From Parabacteroides sp. AM08-6 (lineage in GTDB: Bacteria; Bacteroidota; Bacteroidia; Bacteroidales; Tannerellaceae), in NCBI RefSeq assembly GCF_003473295.1, contig NZ_QRMP01000045.1, positions 1-15,536 of the forward strand: a DNA stretch of 15,536 nucleotides, in the 5' to 3' direction. A program made the translations under genes and the position numbers. The first letter of the stretch is position 1. Every line of letters starts with the position of its first letter. The notes under the pieces are model-generated. The model was not told the origin of the DNA. It searched no databases and was given only the letters and a program-made list of their open reading frames with translations. Below, one piece after another: positions 7,640-14,560 of the stretch.

Positions 7640-8385
7640 TGATATGATATGTTAAATTTTGCGATATTGGGATCGCTGCTATCGCAACTGCTCGCTACTT
7701 CAAAGTTCCATTCTGTATCCGGTTGGTCTGCATGCCACACAAAACGGGGGGCAATCATTCTATAACCCACACCGCAGAATAGTACGTTCACCGTTTCTTT
7801 ATTACCGTTCTCCCTCATTTCACAAGATACAAAGAACGCCCAACCTGCATTTTTATAGGTTTGCGGAGCCAGTTCGATGGAGGTTTCAATATCCCCGTTT
7901 CCATAAACGGTGTATTTATCTTTGTCGTTGGTTACTTTTAAAGGGACGGTTCTGGGATAATAGCTACGGGTAGCTTCTGTTTCATAGCTTCTTTCCAGTA
8001 CTATAGGGGAATCGCTTTTGGTACGGCTCACGTAGATTTCATTGCTTGTTATCATGACCACATAATCCACTCCGTGGCTGGACGCTAATTGTCCGGACAA
8101 CTTACTTACCCGATTAACACTTTGTTTGAACATATCAAGGTTTAATGAATTGACGGCAGCCAACTCTTCCGCATCTGCATTGGTGATATAGGACAAGGCG
8201 GTAGTGCGTTTATTAGGATTGATGTAGTACTCATGCGTAGTCTTGTTTATATCGACAAACTTGTTCAGTACTTCTGCATCCTGGTCATAACTTCTACTTG
8301 CTGGAGACGGTAAGCTTAAATCATTCTGGCAACTTTGAATGGACAAAGTCACTAATACCATTAATAAGATAGATATCCGTTTCAT
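7636..8385 (-). CDS. Lipoprotein of unknown function (249 residues)
   Basis: The signal peptide MKRISILLMVLVTLSIQSC has its lipobox Cys at 19. About 25-110 is polar and helical (ADAEELAAVNSLNLDMFKQS). The second half is beta-rich with several Cys (CEMRENG, LFCGVGYR, SSCDSSD), which may form disulphides and so suit the thioredoxin lipoproteins encoded further down the strand; that link is inference. No family is recognised. ATGA overlaps on both sides (8382-8385 with the PLDc_N-like gene, 7636-7639 with the next lipoprotein) make it the middle gene of a tight operon. Confidence 0.75.
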   Translation of the reverse strand: MKRISILLMVLVTLSIQSCQNDLSLPSPASRSYDQDAEVLNKFVDINKTTHEYYINPNKRTTALSYITNADAEELAAVNSLNLDMFKQSVNRVSKLSGQLASSHGVDYVVMITSNEIYVSRTKSDSPIVLERSYETEATRSYYPRTVPLKVTNDKDKYTVYGNGDIETSIELAPQTYKNAGWAFFVSCEMRENGNKETVNVLFCGVGYRMIAPRFVWHADQPDTEWNFEVASSCDSSDPNIAKFNISYQ

Positions 8386-8588
8386 AATTCATGTGTTTTA
8401 TAGTGATTAATCTTTTTACACTTTATAGCAACTAAATGATATATAGATACCCCAATAATAGGGAATAGTATAACAACCAAAGCGGACAAAACCTTATGTC
8501 TTCGTGTATGTTTGGATTGTATAATGTTCCAAATTACAGCAAAGTCTAACAAAAACACCAATACTATCAGCCATATCGTTATATTCAT
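8382..8588 (-). CDS. PLDc_N-like small membrane protein (68 residues)
   Basis: The start at 8588 (MNITIWLIVLVFLLDF) is preferred: extending the frame upstream would need a TTG inside the terminator hairpin at 8674-8693. The product has two membrane helices (about 3-22 and 33-55) split by a basic loop QSKHTRRHK, and LFPIIGVSIYHL fits the PLDc_N pattern 'fPliGpliYl'. PLDc_N (phospholipase D nuclease N-terminal) is a two-helix membrane module that often occurs alone; its role in isolation is not settled. First gene of a three-gene operon with two lipoproteins; its stop overlaps the next ATG. Confidence 0.7.
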   Translation of the reverse strand: MNITIWLIVLVFLLDFAVIWNIIQSKHTRRHKVLSALVVILFPIIGVSIYHLVAIKCKKINHYKTHEL

Positions 8589-8646
8589 ATTTTGTAATTC
8601 CAGTTTAATGTATCGTTTTTCTTTTAGTTGATAACTTTGTCCGCTA

Positions 8647-8654
8647 CAAATTAA
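8647..8654 (-). promoter_or_regulatory. -7-like element TTAATTTG for the PLDc_N operon
   Basis: One mismatch to TAnnTTTG, 19 bases past the hairpin at 8674-8693 and 58 bases before the ATG at 8588. Identical to the element at 6974-6981. Confidence 0.35.
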
Positions 8655-8673
8655 GTACATAAAAAAGAGAAAG

Positions 8674-8693
8674 GTCTTGAAGATATTCAAGAC
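8674..8693 (-). terminator. GTCTTGAA/TTCAAGAC terminator after the MBL gene
   Basis: An 8-bp perfect stem (8674-8681 with 8686-8693), loop GATA, and on the minus strand a T-rich tail CTTTCTCTTTTTT. It lies 54 bases after the MBL-hydrolase stop at 8748 and ends the SDR-membrane protein-MBL operon. Confidence 0.75.
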
Positions 8694-8747
8694 TCTGTAT
8701 CTTTAACCTATCTTAATGCATTTATTTTATGTAGCGCCTTCACTATT

Positions 8748-9626
8748 TTATAATGTTTTCCAGAGCAGTTTATTTCCCTGTATTGTGAATGTTATCTTTT
8801 CATCATCTCTGAGCCAAGAAAGATAGGAGCGTATAGTACTGCCGACTAATACATATTGTTCTATATTCATCGTCAAGTTATATCTGTCGAATATTTGTTG
8901 AAGTACGGTTTCTGTGGAAATTTGTTTTTCGCATATAGCCAATAGTGTCTCTACTACTTCATATATTTTATTGCGATTAATCTTCACCAATTCCTTCATA
9001 TCTTTGGTCACTTCCGCATGTGCAGGAACAAATGTTTCTCCTTGCATCTTTTCTACCTTATCCAAAGTCTCTAAATATTGTGTAACATCATAAATGAATG
9101 AAATCTGATATTTTTCCAAAGTGGCTTTACTGCTTATACAATCAGCTAAAAAAACAGTATTATCAGGAGTACGCAATCCAATCATGTCAAAGAAATGTCC
9201 CGGTAATGGGATAACTTCCAATTCTTTAGGAAAATCATCATGAGAAATATCGTTAACCTTACTAGATTTTGCAAGTAAGAATTTACTCCTCAGTTCTTTG
9301 CAAGGATATCCGCCATATAAGAAAGAGGGTTCCAAGATAGGATGATTGGTAAAAGCAGCCTCAATCCCTTTTGCAAAAATGGGACAATTGGTTTGTTCCT
9401 GTATATAATGATTTCCACCAATATGGTCGGCATTGGAGTGTGTATTGATGATAGCCTTTATCCGCCAATTGTTTTGATTGGCTATTTTAACGACTTTCTT
9501 ACCCGCTTCTTTATCATTACCGCTATCAATCAAATAGATATCAGTATCATTTTGCCTATAGATACCTATTTTCGCAGGACTTTCGATGTAATAACTCTGA
9601 GATCCAAGTTGTTTTAATTCGTACAT
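8748..9626 (-). CDS. MBL-fold metallo-hydrolase with Asn in the HxHxDH box
   Basis: A 292-residue protein without signal peptide, so cytoplasmic. The metallo-beta-lactamase fold is shown by YLIDSGNDKE (about 31-40), the metal box THSNADHIGGN (62-72), PLPGHFFDMIG with His144 (141-150), FLADC with Asp162 and PAHAE with His203. The second His of HxHxDH is Asn65, while His63, Asp67 and His68 remain. Residues about 215-292 form a helical tail ending in a winged-helix-like segment (YLSWLRDDEKITFTIQGNKL), known from thioesterase-type MBL proteins. Substrate unknown; a hydrolase of a thioester, lactone or similar small molecule is likely. Third gene of an operon with an SDR enzyme, 30 bases after a small membrane protein gene. 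Confidence 0.85.
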   Translation of the reverse strand: MYELKQLGSQSYYIESPAKIGIYRQNDTDIYLIDSGNDKEAGKKVVKIANQNNWRIKAIINTHSNADHIGGNHYIQEQTNCPIFAKGIEAAFTNHPILEPSFLYGGYPCKELRSKFLLAKSSKVNDISHDDFPKELEVIPLPGHFFDMIGLRTPDNTVFLADCISSKATLEKYQISFIYDVTQYLETLDKVEKMQGETFVPAHAEVTKDMKELVKINRNKIYEVVETLLAICEKQISTETVLQQIFDRYNLTMNIEQYVLVGSTIRSYLSWLRDDEKITFTIQGNKLLWKTL

Positions 9627-9656
9627 GATTTATTGGATTAAAAGATATAACTATAT

Positions 9657-9827
9657 TCATGTTTTTTTATTTCCCCACAATATTAGATTTATGCAAGATA
9701 TTGCTACTATCAATGCTATACATTTCAAAATTAGAGCATCTACAATGAAGAGCCCTGTTATAATGTTAGCTAATGATATAAAAAGAAGTCCCCAATTTAA
9801 TATCTTGTATTCTTTTGTTTTTTGCAT
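9657..9827 (-). CDS. Small two-helix membrane protein (56 residues)
   Basis: An ATG at 9827 opens a frame that begins MQKTKEYKILNWGLLFISLA and ends NLILWGNKKT. It has two hydrophobic segments (about 11-30 and 32-51) with a short turn and Lys-rich ends, as in a real small membrane protein. It fills the 225-base gap between the SDR stop (9852) and the MBL start (9626), 24 bases from the first and 30 from the second, so it fits the operon spacing. No family is recognised. It would be missed by a length cut-off of 60 codons. Confidence 0.65.
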   Translation of the reverse strand: MQKTKEYKILNWGLLFISLANIITGLFIVDALILKCIALIVAISCINLILWGNKKT

Positions 9828-9851
9828 ATTTTATTCCTCTTGCAATGAAAG

Positions 9852-10574
9852 TCAAATAATACTTTTTTCCATTTCGAAAACAATATCTTTAATGCAAACA
9901 TTCTTTGATAAATTCAATAAAAAGCGAATGGTATTTAGCAAATCGTCTGGTTGTACCATCTCTTCTTCTTTAAAAGGAGTTCCTGCCTTTTGCGCCATTT
10001 CTGTATTAACCCATCCGGGACAAAGGGTAGTAACATGTATGCCCAATGGAGCTAATTCACGATACAAAGATTCTGCTAATCCGAGAAAAGCAAACTTTGT
10101 GGAACCGTAAATACCACCATTGGCAAAACCATATTTGGCAGCACGGGATGCGATATTAAAAATATATCCACTTTTCTGTATTTTCATTATTTCCGTTACA
10201 GTTTTCAAAATACCGTATTGAGCAATGACATTTATCTCCATAATCTTTCTGAAGTTTTCAACGGGTTCATTTAAAGAACCGTCCATGAACATTGCAGCGG
10301 CGTTTACGAGAATATCGATTGTTCCATATTTCTCATTGATATTTTTTATTTCATAATCGACTTTTGCACTATCGGTTAAATCTAAAGGTAATACAATCGG
10401 CTGCTGTATGCACTTATCCAATAGTCGAATTTCATTATATACTTTATTTAAGTTCTCTTTATTCCTGGCTATCAATACAACTTGATAACCGTCACTGGCT
10501 AAACCTTTAGCTATTACTGCGCCTATTCCTTGACTGGCTCCTGTAATTATTGCTATTCCTTTACGAGTTTTCAT
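9852..10574 (-). CDS. Short-chain dehydrogenase/reductase (SDR)
   Basis: A 240-residue classical SDR with an intact active site. The Rossmann motif TGASQGIG is at 11-18, NAAA at 91-94, and the catalytic set is Asn115, Ser143 (IAS), Tyr156 and Lys160 (YGSTK). PGWVNTEM follows at 186-193. Arg37 in the LIARN segment after strand 2 suggests NADP(H) preference. The substrate is unknown. No signal peptide, so cytoplasmic. It is first in an operon with a 56-residue membrane protein and an MBL-fold hydrolase, which together suggest processing of a small molecule. A promoter lies immediately upstream (10606-10613) behind a terminator hairpin. Confidence 0.9.
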   Translation of the reverse strand: MKTRKGIAIITGASQGIGAVIAKGLASDGYQVVLIARNKENLNKVYNEIRLLDKCIQQPIVLPLDLTDSAKVDYEIKNINEKYGTIDILVNAAAMFMDGSLNEPVENFRKIMEINVIAQYGILKTVTEIMKIQKSGYIFNIASRAAKYGFANGGIYGSTKFAFLGLAESLYRELAPLGIHVTTLCPGWVNTEMAQKAGTPFKEEEMVQPDDLLNTIRFLLNLSKNVCIKDIVFEMEKSII

Positions 10575-10605
10575 AATCTATTTATTTATAAGTTCCTTTT
10601 GTCTA

Positions 10606-10613
10606 CAAATGTA
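10606..10613 (-). promoter_or_regulatory. -7 element TACATTTG for the SDR operon
   Basis: Exact TAnnTTTG match on the minus strand, 31 bases before the SDR ATG. With a 20-nt spacer the -33 position (TTTC, 10634-10637) falls inside the terminator hairpin of the preceding gene, so terminator and promoter overlap. Confidence 0.55.
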
Positions 10614-10630
10614 TATCTAATAAAAAAAGC

Positions 10631-10646
10631 CTTGAAATAATTCAAG
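10631..10646 (-). terminator. CTTGAA/TTCAAG terminator that contains the stop codon
   Basis: A 6-bp stem (10631-10636 with 10641-10646), 4-base loop, then GC and seven T on the minus strand. The TGA stop of the upstream lipoprotein (10642-10644) lies inside the stem. Confidence 0.75.
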
Positions 10647-11073
10647 ACTCTTGATGGGCATGCCACCAGTCCGGAATAAAATCTTCGGGAAGCCCTTGTG
10701 AGTCCTTTTTCTCTTTTGAGATGATTTCAAGAAGTTTGTATTCGCTCCATGCTGGTGTGCCACGTCTATAATCTAAATAGTTTGTCTCACTTATCTTGAT
10801 TACATATTCGTAGCCGCTTTCATAATTGAAATCTTGTATGCCTGTAAATTGTTCCCATTCTTGTGACATATCTTTTTTTACAGCATACACATCTGATAAA
10901 ACATTAACTCCAACTCCCACAATCCCTTGTAGTTTTTGTGATGCAACAGTCATAACATATTCCTGATAGCCGGTTACTTTAGGTTCATCCTCGGTTTCAT
11001 TTATGTCGCAACTTACAAAGCTGACCAAACAAATAAATAACAAAAGTGCGTTTAATGAATTTATTGCTTTCAT
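10642..11073 (-). CDS. Lipoprotein, DUF4377-like (143 residues)
   Basis: The start at 11073 (MKAINSLNALLLFICLVSFVSCD) gives a standard lipoprotein signal with Cys22; an upstream extension would need a TTG and would run into the promoter. The mature part is short and beta-rich. The segment QEWEQFTGIQDFNYESGYEY followed by VIKISE resembles the core of DUF4377-type Bacteroidota domains ('W-x-x-f-x-x-I-x-G-F-x-Y-x-x-G-Y-x-Y-x-l-x-V'). No enzymatic motif is visible. It has its own promoter-like site and a terminator that overlaps its stop, so it is a one-gene unit. A second, degenerate copy of its 5' end lies at 14401-14497. Confidence 0.75.
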   Translation of the reverse strand: MKAINSLNALLLFICLVSFVSCDINETEDEPKVTGYQEYVMTVASQKLQGIVGVGVNVLSDVYAVKKDMSQEWEQFTGIQDFNYESGYEYVIKISETNYLDYRRGTPAWSEYKLLEIISKEKKDSQGLPEDFIPDWWHAHQES

Positions 11074-11090
11074 ATTCCTTATATTTTCAG

Positions 11091-11098
11091 CAAAGAAA
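11091..11098 (-). promoter_or_regulatory. -7-like element TTTCTTTG for the DUF4377-like gene
   Basis: One mismatch to TAnnTTTG, 17 bases before the ATG at 11073 and 20 bases past the hairpin at 11119-11136. It is kept unchanged in the duplicate at 14515-14522. Confidence 0.4.
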
Positions 11099-11118
11099 GA
11101 CAAAATGAAATGAAAAAG

Positions 11119-11136
11119 CCTTGAAATAATTCAAGG
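11119..11136 (-). terminator. CCTTGAA/TTCAAGG terminator
   Basis: A 7-bp perfect stem (11119-11125 with 11130-11136), loop of 4, then GC and five T on the minus strand. It follows directly the TGA (11137-11139) of a 42-codon frame. Confidence 0.7.
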
Positions 11137-11265
11137 TCAGTGTGATTTCAGTATGTGATTTATATTTTTTAATAAATATACTTTTATTAATACTATTCCG
11201 TGTATTACTAATCGTTTCAGGTATGACTTGTGAGAAGGAAGAGTACCTCTGACATATAAAATCAT
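11137..11265 (-). pseudogene. 42-codon frame, probable C-terminal remnant
   Basis: The frame runs from ATG 11265 to TGA 11137-11139 and ends LIKVYLLKNINHILKSH. The degenerate duplicate codes for LIKAYLLKNLSYILKSHKP at 14555-14674, so the protein reading is kept between copies although the DNA has drifted. A basic-hydrophobic C-terminus right before a terminator suggests that both are tails of a lost gene family. No family is recognised; a real 42-residue peptide is possible. Confidence 0.4.
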
Positions 11266-11322
11266 TTCCTATAATAACAATTGGAGACTATTTCCCCTTG
11301 TCGCATTTCACTAAATACATTT

Positions 11323-11330
11323 TACATTTG
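11323..11330 (+). promoter_or_regulatory. Plus-strand -7 element TACATTTG
   Basis: Exact TAnnTTTG match followed by CAAC, with CTTG at 11297-11300 as a possible -33 (22-nt spacer). No plus-strand gene follows; a transcript would run into the 3' end of the S41 peptidase gene as antisense. Confidence 0.35.
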
Positions 11331-11452
11331 CAACACTAATAAACATCTTGTCATAAAATAGACTATATTCATAATTGTTATTAATAGCTAGCGATTTAGC
11401 CCCCGTCTGCATGATTCTCTCTTGTCTTTAATCTATCAAACATCTCATTCGG

Positions 11453-11603
11453 TTGACGAAAAGGCTTTAATTTATCTAAAAACAATTATTGAAGCAATCG
11501 CTTTCATGAAAATCTAATTGTCAATCAAAAAAACTACATACAGGATTGTTATAATGAAAAATATAGAACAAGGTTCTAGTTTCATGATCGGCCTTTTCGT
11601 CAA
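11453..11603. repeat. 13-bp inverted repeat pair, 125 bases apart
   Basis: TTGACGAAAAGGC (11453-11465) and its exact complement GCCTTTTCGTCAA (11591-11603). The arms could be ends of a miniature inverted-repeat element or a protein-binding pair. No flanking target duplication is evident. Confidence 0.6.
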
Positions 11604-11606
11604 TGT

Positions 11607-13748
11607 CTATTGAGCATTTGCATATCTAATGGCAAAATCCAGTATTTCATCTCTTTCTTGAATAATACTTTTTATAGTCGGTTTTACTGTTATATCAGGT
11701 TGTATGCCTTTATTTTGAATTATTCTTTTATCTGCATAATAAAATCCGACTCCTGTAAACTTAACATGTATTCCACCTGGAAGATAAAACGGTGCAATTG
11801 CTCCATCTGTCCCAGACGTTGGTGAACCTATTAAGGTACAATTGGGAGCTTGTTGTAATACAGCAACAATACTTTCTCCCATGCTAACTGTTTTTTCATT
11901 GATTAAAACAATGATCTTGCCTTTATAATAATTGGGATTCTCTTTCCCAAATATTTGAGAATTATCCCAACGGAATACGCCCGGATACTCAGGAATAACA
12001 GAAGTGGTACGTGTGCATGCCTTGGCTTCAGGGAATAAATAATCTGCAATATTTCCCATATAGCTATTAGGATAATTGCGCATATCAATAATTACACTTT
12101 TGCAATGTTCAAATTTCTTCATAATAAACGATATACTATCATTCGTAAAGTTCCCTATAGGTGAAAAATATCCAATATCACTCTGTATAAAACGATTGCA
12201 AGCCACATTTATACCGAATAATTCCCGTTTGATATTCCAATATGTAGTTTCATCCATTCCCTTTATGCAAGAGGTCATCTTTTTACCTTCACGCCGTATT
12301 CCTAAAGTATTTTCTTTACTTTGTACTTGATTCAAAAACAGGCATAGGCTAACCAGATAACTTCGTTCATTGGAGCTACTGATTCTATTTCTAAAATCTT
12401 TTATACATTTCTTTATCTTTCGTCCATTGATGTCCATGACAATATCTCCCGTTTTCAGGTTTATAGTGGAATCTAATACTTCAGAAACAATAACATGGTT
12501 TTCAATATAATCAAAATGACATGGTAAATAGAATGGGTTCCGTTCATGGGGCAAAAGAGAGTCAGCTCTACTAAATTCTGCATGGCTGTCTTTTAATTCC
12601 GTTCCTAATTGATCAATTAGCTTTCGGTACGTTTCCGTATCTTTCGCTGAAATGAATGCAGGAATATATTCACGTAATACTTTATTCCATTCTGTGCTAT
12701 GAATATAAGGATAGAAATAGTTTACTATATTCCAATACCGAAACAAAGACAATAATCTAAATCCGGCGTCAGGCATAATTCTATCTTGATAAGCTTTTTC
12801 GTTAGGAAATATATTTTTGCTGCCACCCATGACTCGGTTGTAGTATTGAATAGTATTTGTACGATTCGCATATTTTAAACTATCTAATAGTAGATATAAT
12901 GCCGGAGTAGTTTTTTGTATCTCATTCATCCATGAAAAATCCGGAATGTGGTGTATGGCACTATCTTGTGGATTCGGATAAGAAGGTTTTAATAACTCAA
13001 AAGCACCTAAGTTCCTAACCTTCTGCAATATAATATCTTCAAATTCTACCAAACTTTTTGCTTCTAATATTTCGGGGAGCCAACGAAAAAGTTCATAATC
13101 CCAATTAAACATTCCATTCGTGACAGCAGGATGGTAATACTTTAAATATCCCCATACTTTTCCCAATAGTTCTAAATTATGTTTTTGTAGAGTAGATATA
13201 TCTCCGAATTTGATATTTGAACCACAATCAAACGTGTGATCCATGTCTGCGGGATAAACAATTTTCTCCATCTTTAAATTAACACTATCTACCCAACAAG
13301 AACCATTACTCATGCTGGCTATTTGAGATATGACCATTTGGCTATTTGAAGACAAAGGTAATTCAAGTTGAAAACGTTGCCAGTCCAGATTTTTAACCAG
13401 TTTCATCTCGTTTTTATCCATGGATGACAAAACTATGATCAAGGAGTCTTTAGATGTTTCCACCTTTGCATAAAGACTAAGTATTGCTCTTTTTTCTGTA
13501 CTTACAGCCTGTGGAGGCATACTTAAAACTGTCATTTGTTCATTTCCATTGCCTTTAATGCAAAGAGCATATTTTTCTAAATGATGATGAATAGAATCCA
13601 ATGAACAAGAATGATTTCCTTGTACAGTCCAGTTCTTTTTCCAATTTTGATTAAAAGTAACTGGTATGTTTTTTATCACCCGTTGTTGAGCATACGAGAA
13701 TGTTGTATAAATCAACATTAATAAAATAGTAATATGTTTATATCTCAT
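11607..13748 (-). CDS. S41-family (C-terminal processing/tricorn-like) peptidase
   Basis: A 713-residue secreted protein with a signal peptide cleaved after SYA (residue 20). About 25-165 is a beta-sandwich-like N-domain, about 185-395 a helical part ending in the conserved DSHAEF (387-392), and about 410-495 a PDZ-like region (LKTGDIVMDINGRK). The S41 catalytic domain follows: IDMRNYP (555-560), VLINEKTVSMGES with the SxxE serine Ser622 and Glu625, SPTSGTDGAIAPFYLPGG, and the C-terminal GIQPDITV. His389 and Ser622 fit the Ser-His pair of tricorn-type members. It should be an active periplasmic or surface serine peptidase; the substrate is unknown. It follows the BACON-like lipoprotein by 62 bases, probably in one transcript, and has no clear terminator close behind. 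Confidence 0.88.
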   Translation of the reverse strand: MRYKHITILLMLIYTTFSYAQQRVIKNIPVTFNQNWKKNWTVQGNHSCSLDSIHHHLEKYALCIKGNGNEQMTVLSMPPQAVSTEKRAILSLYAKVETSKDSLIIVLSSMDKNEMKLVKNLDWQRFQLELPLSSNSQMVISQIASMSNGSCWVDSVNLKMEKIVYPADMDHTFDCGSNIKFGDISTLQKHNLELLGKVWGYLKYYHPAVTNGMFNWDYELFRWLPEILEAKSLVEFEDIILQKVRNLGAFELLKPSYPNPQDSAIHHIPDFSWMNEIQKTTPALYLLLDSLKYANRTNTIQYYNRVMGGSKNIFPNEKAYQDRIMPDAGFRLLSLFRYWNIVNYFYPYIHSTEWNKVLREYIPAFISAKDTETYRKLIDQLGTELKDSHAEFSRADSLLPHERNPFYLPCHFDYIENHVIVSEVLDSTINLKTGDIVMDINGRKIKKCIKDFRNRISSSNERSYLVSLCLFLNQVQSKENTLGIRREGKKMTSCIKGMDETTYWNIKRELFGINVACNRFIQSDIGYFSPIGNFTNDSISFIMKKFEHCKSVIIDMRNYPNSYMGNIADYLFPEAKACTRTTSVIPEYPGVFRWDNSQIFGKENPNYYKGKIIVLINEKTVSMGESIVAVLQQAPNCTLIGSPTSGTDGAIAPFYLPGGIHVKFTGVGFYYADKRIIQNKGIQPDITVKPTIKSIIQERDEILDFAIRYANAQ

Positions 13749-13810
13749 ATTTATAGATTTTGTAATTATCTACTTATTAAAAAAATAAGGTTGAATAAGT
13801 GGATGCTCTC

Positions 13811-14203
13811 CTATTGTTGTCTTATTTTAATTGTGGCACCCGTGTCACCTACAGTCATGTGTATGGATAGTTCCCGGACTATCGAAGTCGTATTTGGTGA
13901 AATCGTGATAAATACATGATTTTCACTTTCTGTCGGGACTTCGATCTTATACCATTCTCCTTCAACCATGGTGAAATCGTCGGATGTCACATAATGGAAG
14001 GGAGCATTTCCTATTTTTTCCTGTATATCACCTATCCACCAACTTGTATAATTACTTGTCGTTATGACAACAGAACCACCATCAGAGGAAAATTCGATTT
14101 CAGAGCGGTCTATTTTAACGGCTTCCCAATCTCCGTCTTTCTTATCACACCCTATCAAGATGCTTAGAAAGGAAACTATATAAACTATTTTAATACACCT
14201 CAT
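13811..14203 (-). CDS. BACON-like lipoprotein (130 residues)
   Basis: The Met at 14203 (MRCIKIVYIVSFLSILIGC) gives a proper lipoprotein signal with Cys19, so the longer frame from 14254 is not used. The mature part is one Ig-like beta domain: IDRSEIEFSSDGGSVVITTS, TSWWIGDI, WYKIEVP, HVFITISPN and a final GATIKIRQQ strand. That is the BACON pattern (opening 'l-x-f-x-x-x-G-g-x-x-x-v', a W pair, closing I-K-I-x-Q). BACON domains usually bind carbohydrate or mucin or act as spacers; as a single-domain lipoprotein the role is open. It is upstream of the S41 peptidase in the same orientation. No exact -7 site was seen in 14204-14400. Confidence 0.75.
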   Translation of the reverse strand: MRCIKIVYIVSFLSILIGCDKKDGDWEAVKIDRSEIEFSSDGGSVVITTSNYTSWWIGDIQEKIGNAPFHYVTSDDFTMVEGEWYKIEVPTESENHVFITISPNTTSIVRELSIHMTVGDTGATIKIRQQ

Positions 14204-14400
14204 ACTATCTGATATATAATTTGAATTCGAGAAACAAAAACTCTTTGTGTCCATTTATCAATACAGAATTGTATTTCATCCACAGATTAATCAGCCGATC
14301 ACAGTGTTTAGGTTCCAATCATAAAATTCGATATTTTGCTTAAGAATACTATACTTTATTATTTAAGAGCAAACAGCTCTGACGTTTTTACAGATGGTTA

Positions 14401-14497
14401 GTTACTTTTAGTTCATCCTCAGCTTTTTTTCACAATTCACAAAGCTGGCAAAACAAATAAATAACAAAAGTGCGTTTAATGAATTTATTACTTTCAT
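14401..14497 (-). pseudogene. Broken copy of the DUF4377-like lipoprotein gene
   Basis: From ATG 14497 the frame reads MKVINSLNALLLFICFASFV, nearly the same signal peptide as the intact gene at 11073, with the lipobox Cys22 kept. A run of seven A (T7 at 14424-14430 on the plus strand) shifts the frame, giving a stop at 14408-14410 after 29 codons. Reading past the shift gives AEDELKVT, matching EDEPKVT in the intact copy, after which similarity ends near 14401. So it carries a frameshift and has also lost about three quarters of the gene. Confidence 0.75.
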
Positions 14498-14514
14498 GTT
14501 CCTCATATTTTTAG

Positions 14515-14522
14515 CAAAGAAA
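14515..14522 (-). promoter_or_regulatory. -7-like element TTTCTTTG of the broken copy
   Basis: Identical in sequence and position (17 bases before the ATG, 20 bases past the hairpin) to the element of the intact copy. It may still start transcription toward the BACON-like gene. Confidence 0.35.
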
Positions 14523-14542
14523 GACAGAATGAAATAAGAAAG

Positions 14543-14560
14543 CCTTGAAATAATTCAAGG
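14543..14560 (-). terminator. CCTTGAA/TTCAAGG hairpin of the broken copy
   Basis: A 7-bp perfect stem (14543-14549 with 14554-14560), 4-base loop; the T tail is interrupted (CTTTCTTATTTC). The stop of the upstream remnant (14555-14557) lies inside the stem. Confidence 0.6.

Larger units (their letters stand above)
10973..11241. repeat. Diverged duplicated segment, intact copy
   Basis: This 269-base segment matches 14401-14665 in the same orientation. It covers the 5' end of the DUF4377-like lipoprotein gene, its promoter, the terminator hairpin and the C-terminal end of a short upstream frame. The match is strongest over the signal peptide (NSLNALLLFIC in both), promoter and hairpin. Confidence 0.8.
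11266..11606. other. Gene-free stretch behind the S41 peptidase gene
   Basis: No coding frame can be defended here. It holds an exact plus-strand -7 match (11323-11330) and a 13-bp inverted repeat (11453-11465 and 11591-11603) whose right arm ends 3 bases from the peptidase stop. The rest is A+T-rich without further structure that I can support. Confidence 0.6.

Noticed and set aside
8589..8690. Upstream extension of the PLDc_N-like gene to a TTG at 8690
   Set aside because: The start would be inside the terminator hairpin; ATG 8588 gives a normal two-helix protein.
9625..10110. 161-codon plus-strand frame
   Set aside because: It lies opposite the SDR gene and the 56-residue membrane protein, both with clear protein features, so it is a shadow.
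11074..11103. Extension of the DUF4377-like lipoprotein to a TTG at 11103
   Set aside because: It would precede a perfect lipoprotein signal and cover the promoter; the duplicate copy conserves the ATG but not an upstream start.
14204..14254. Longer start of the BACON-like protein
   Set aside because: It would bury the signal peptide behind 17 polar residues.
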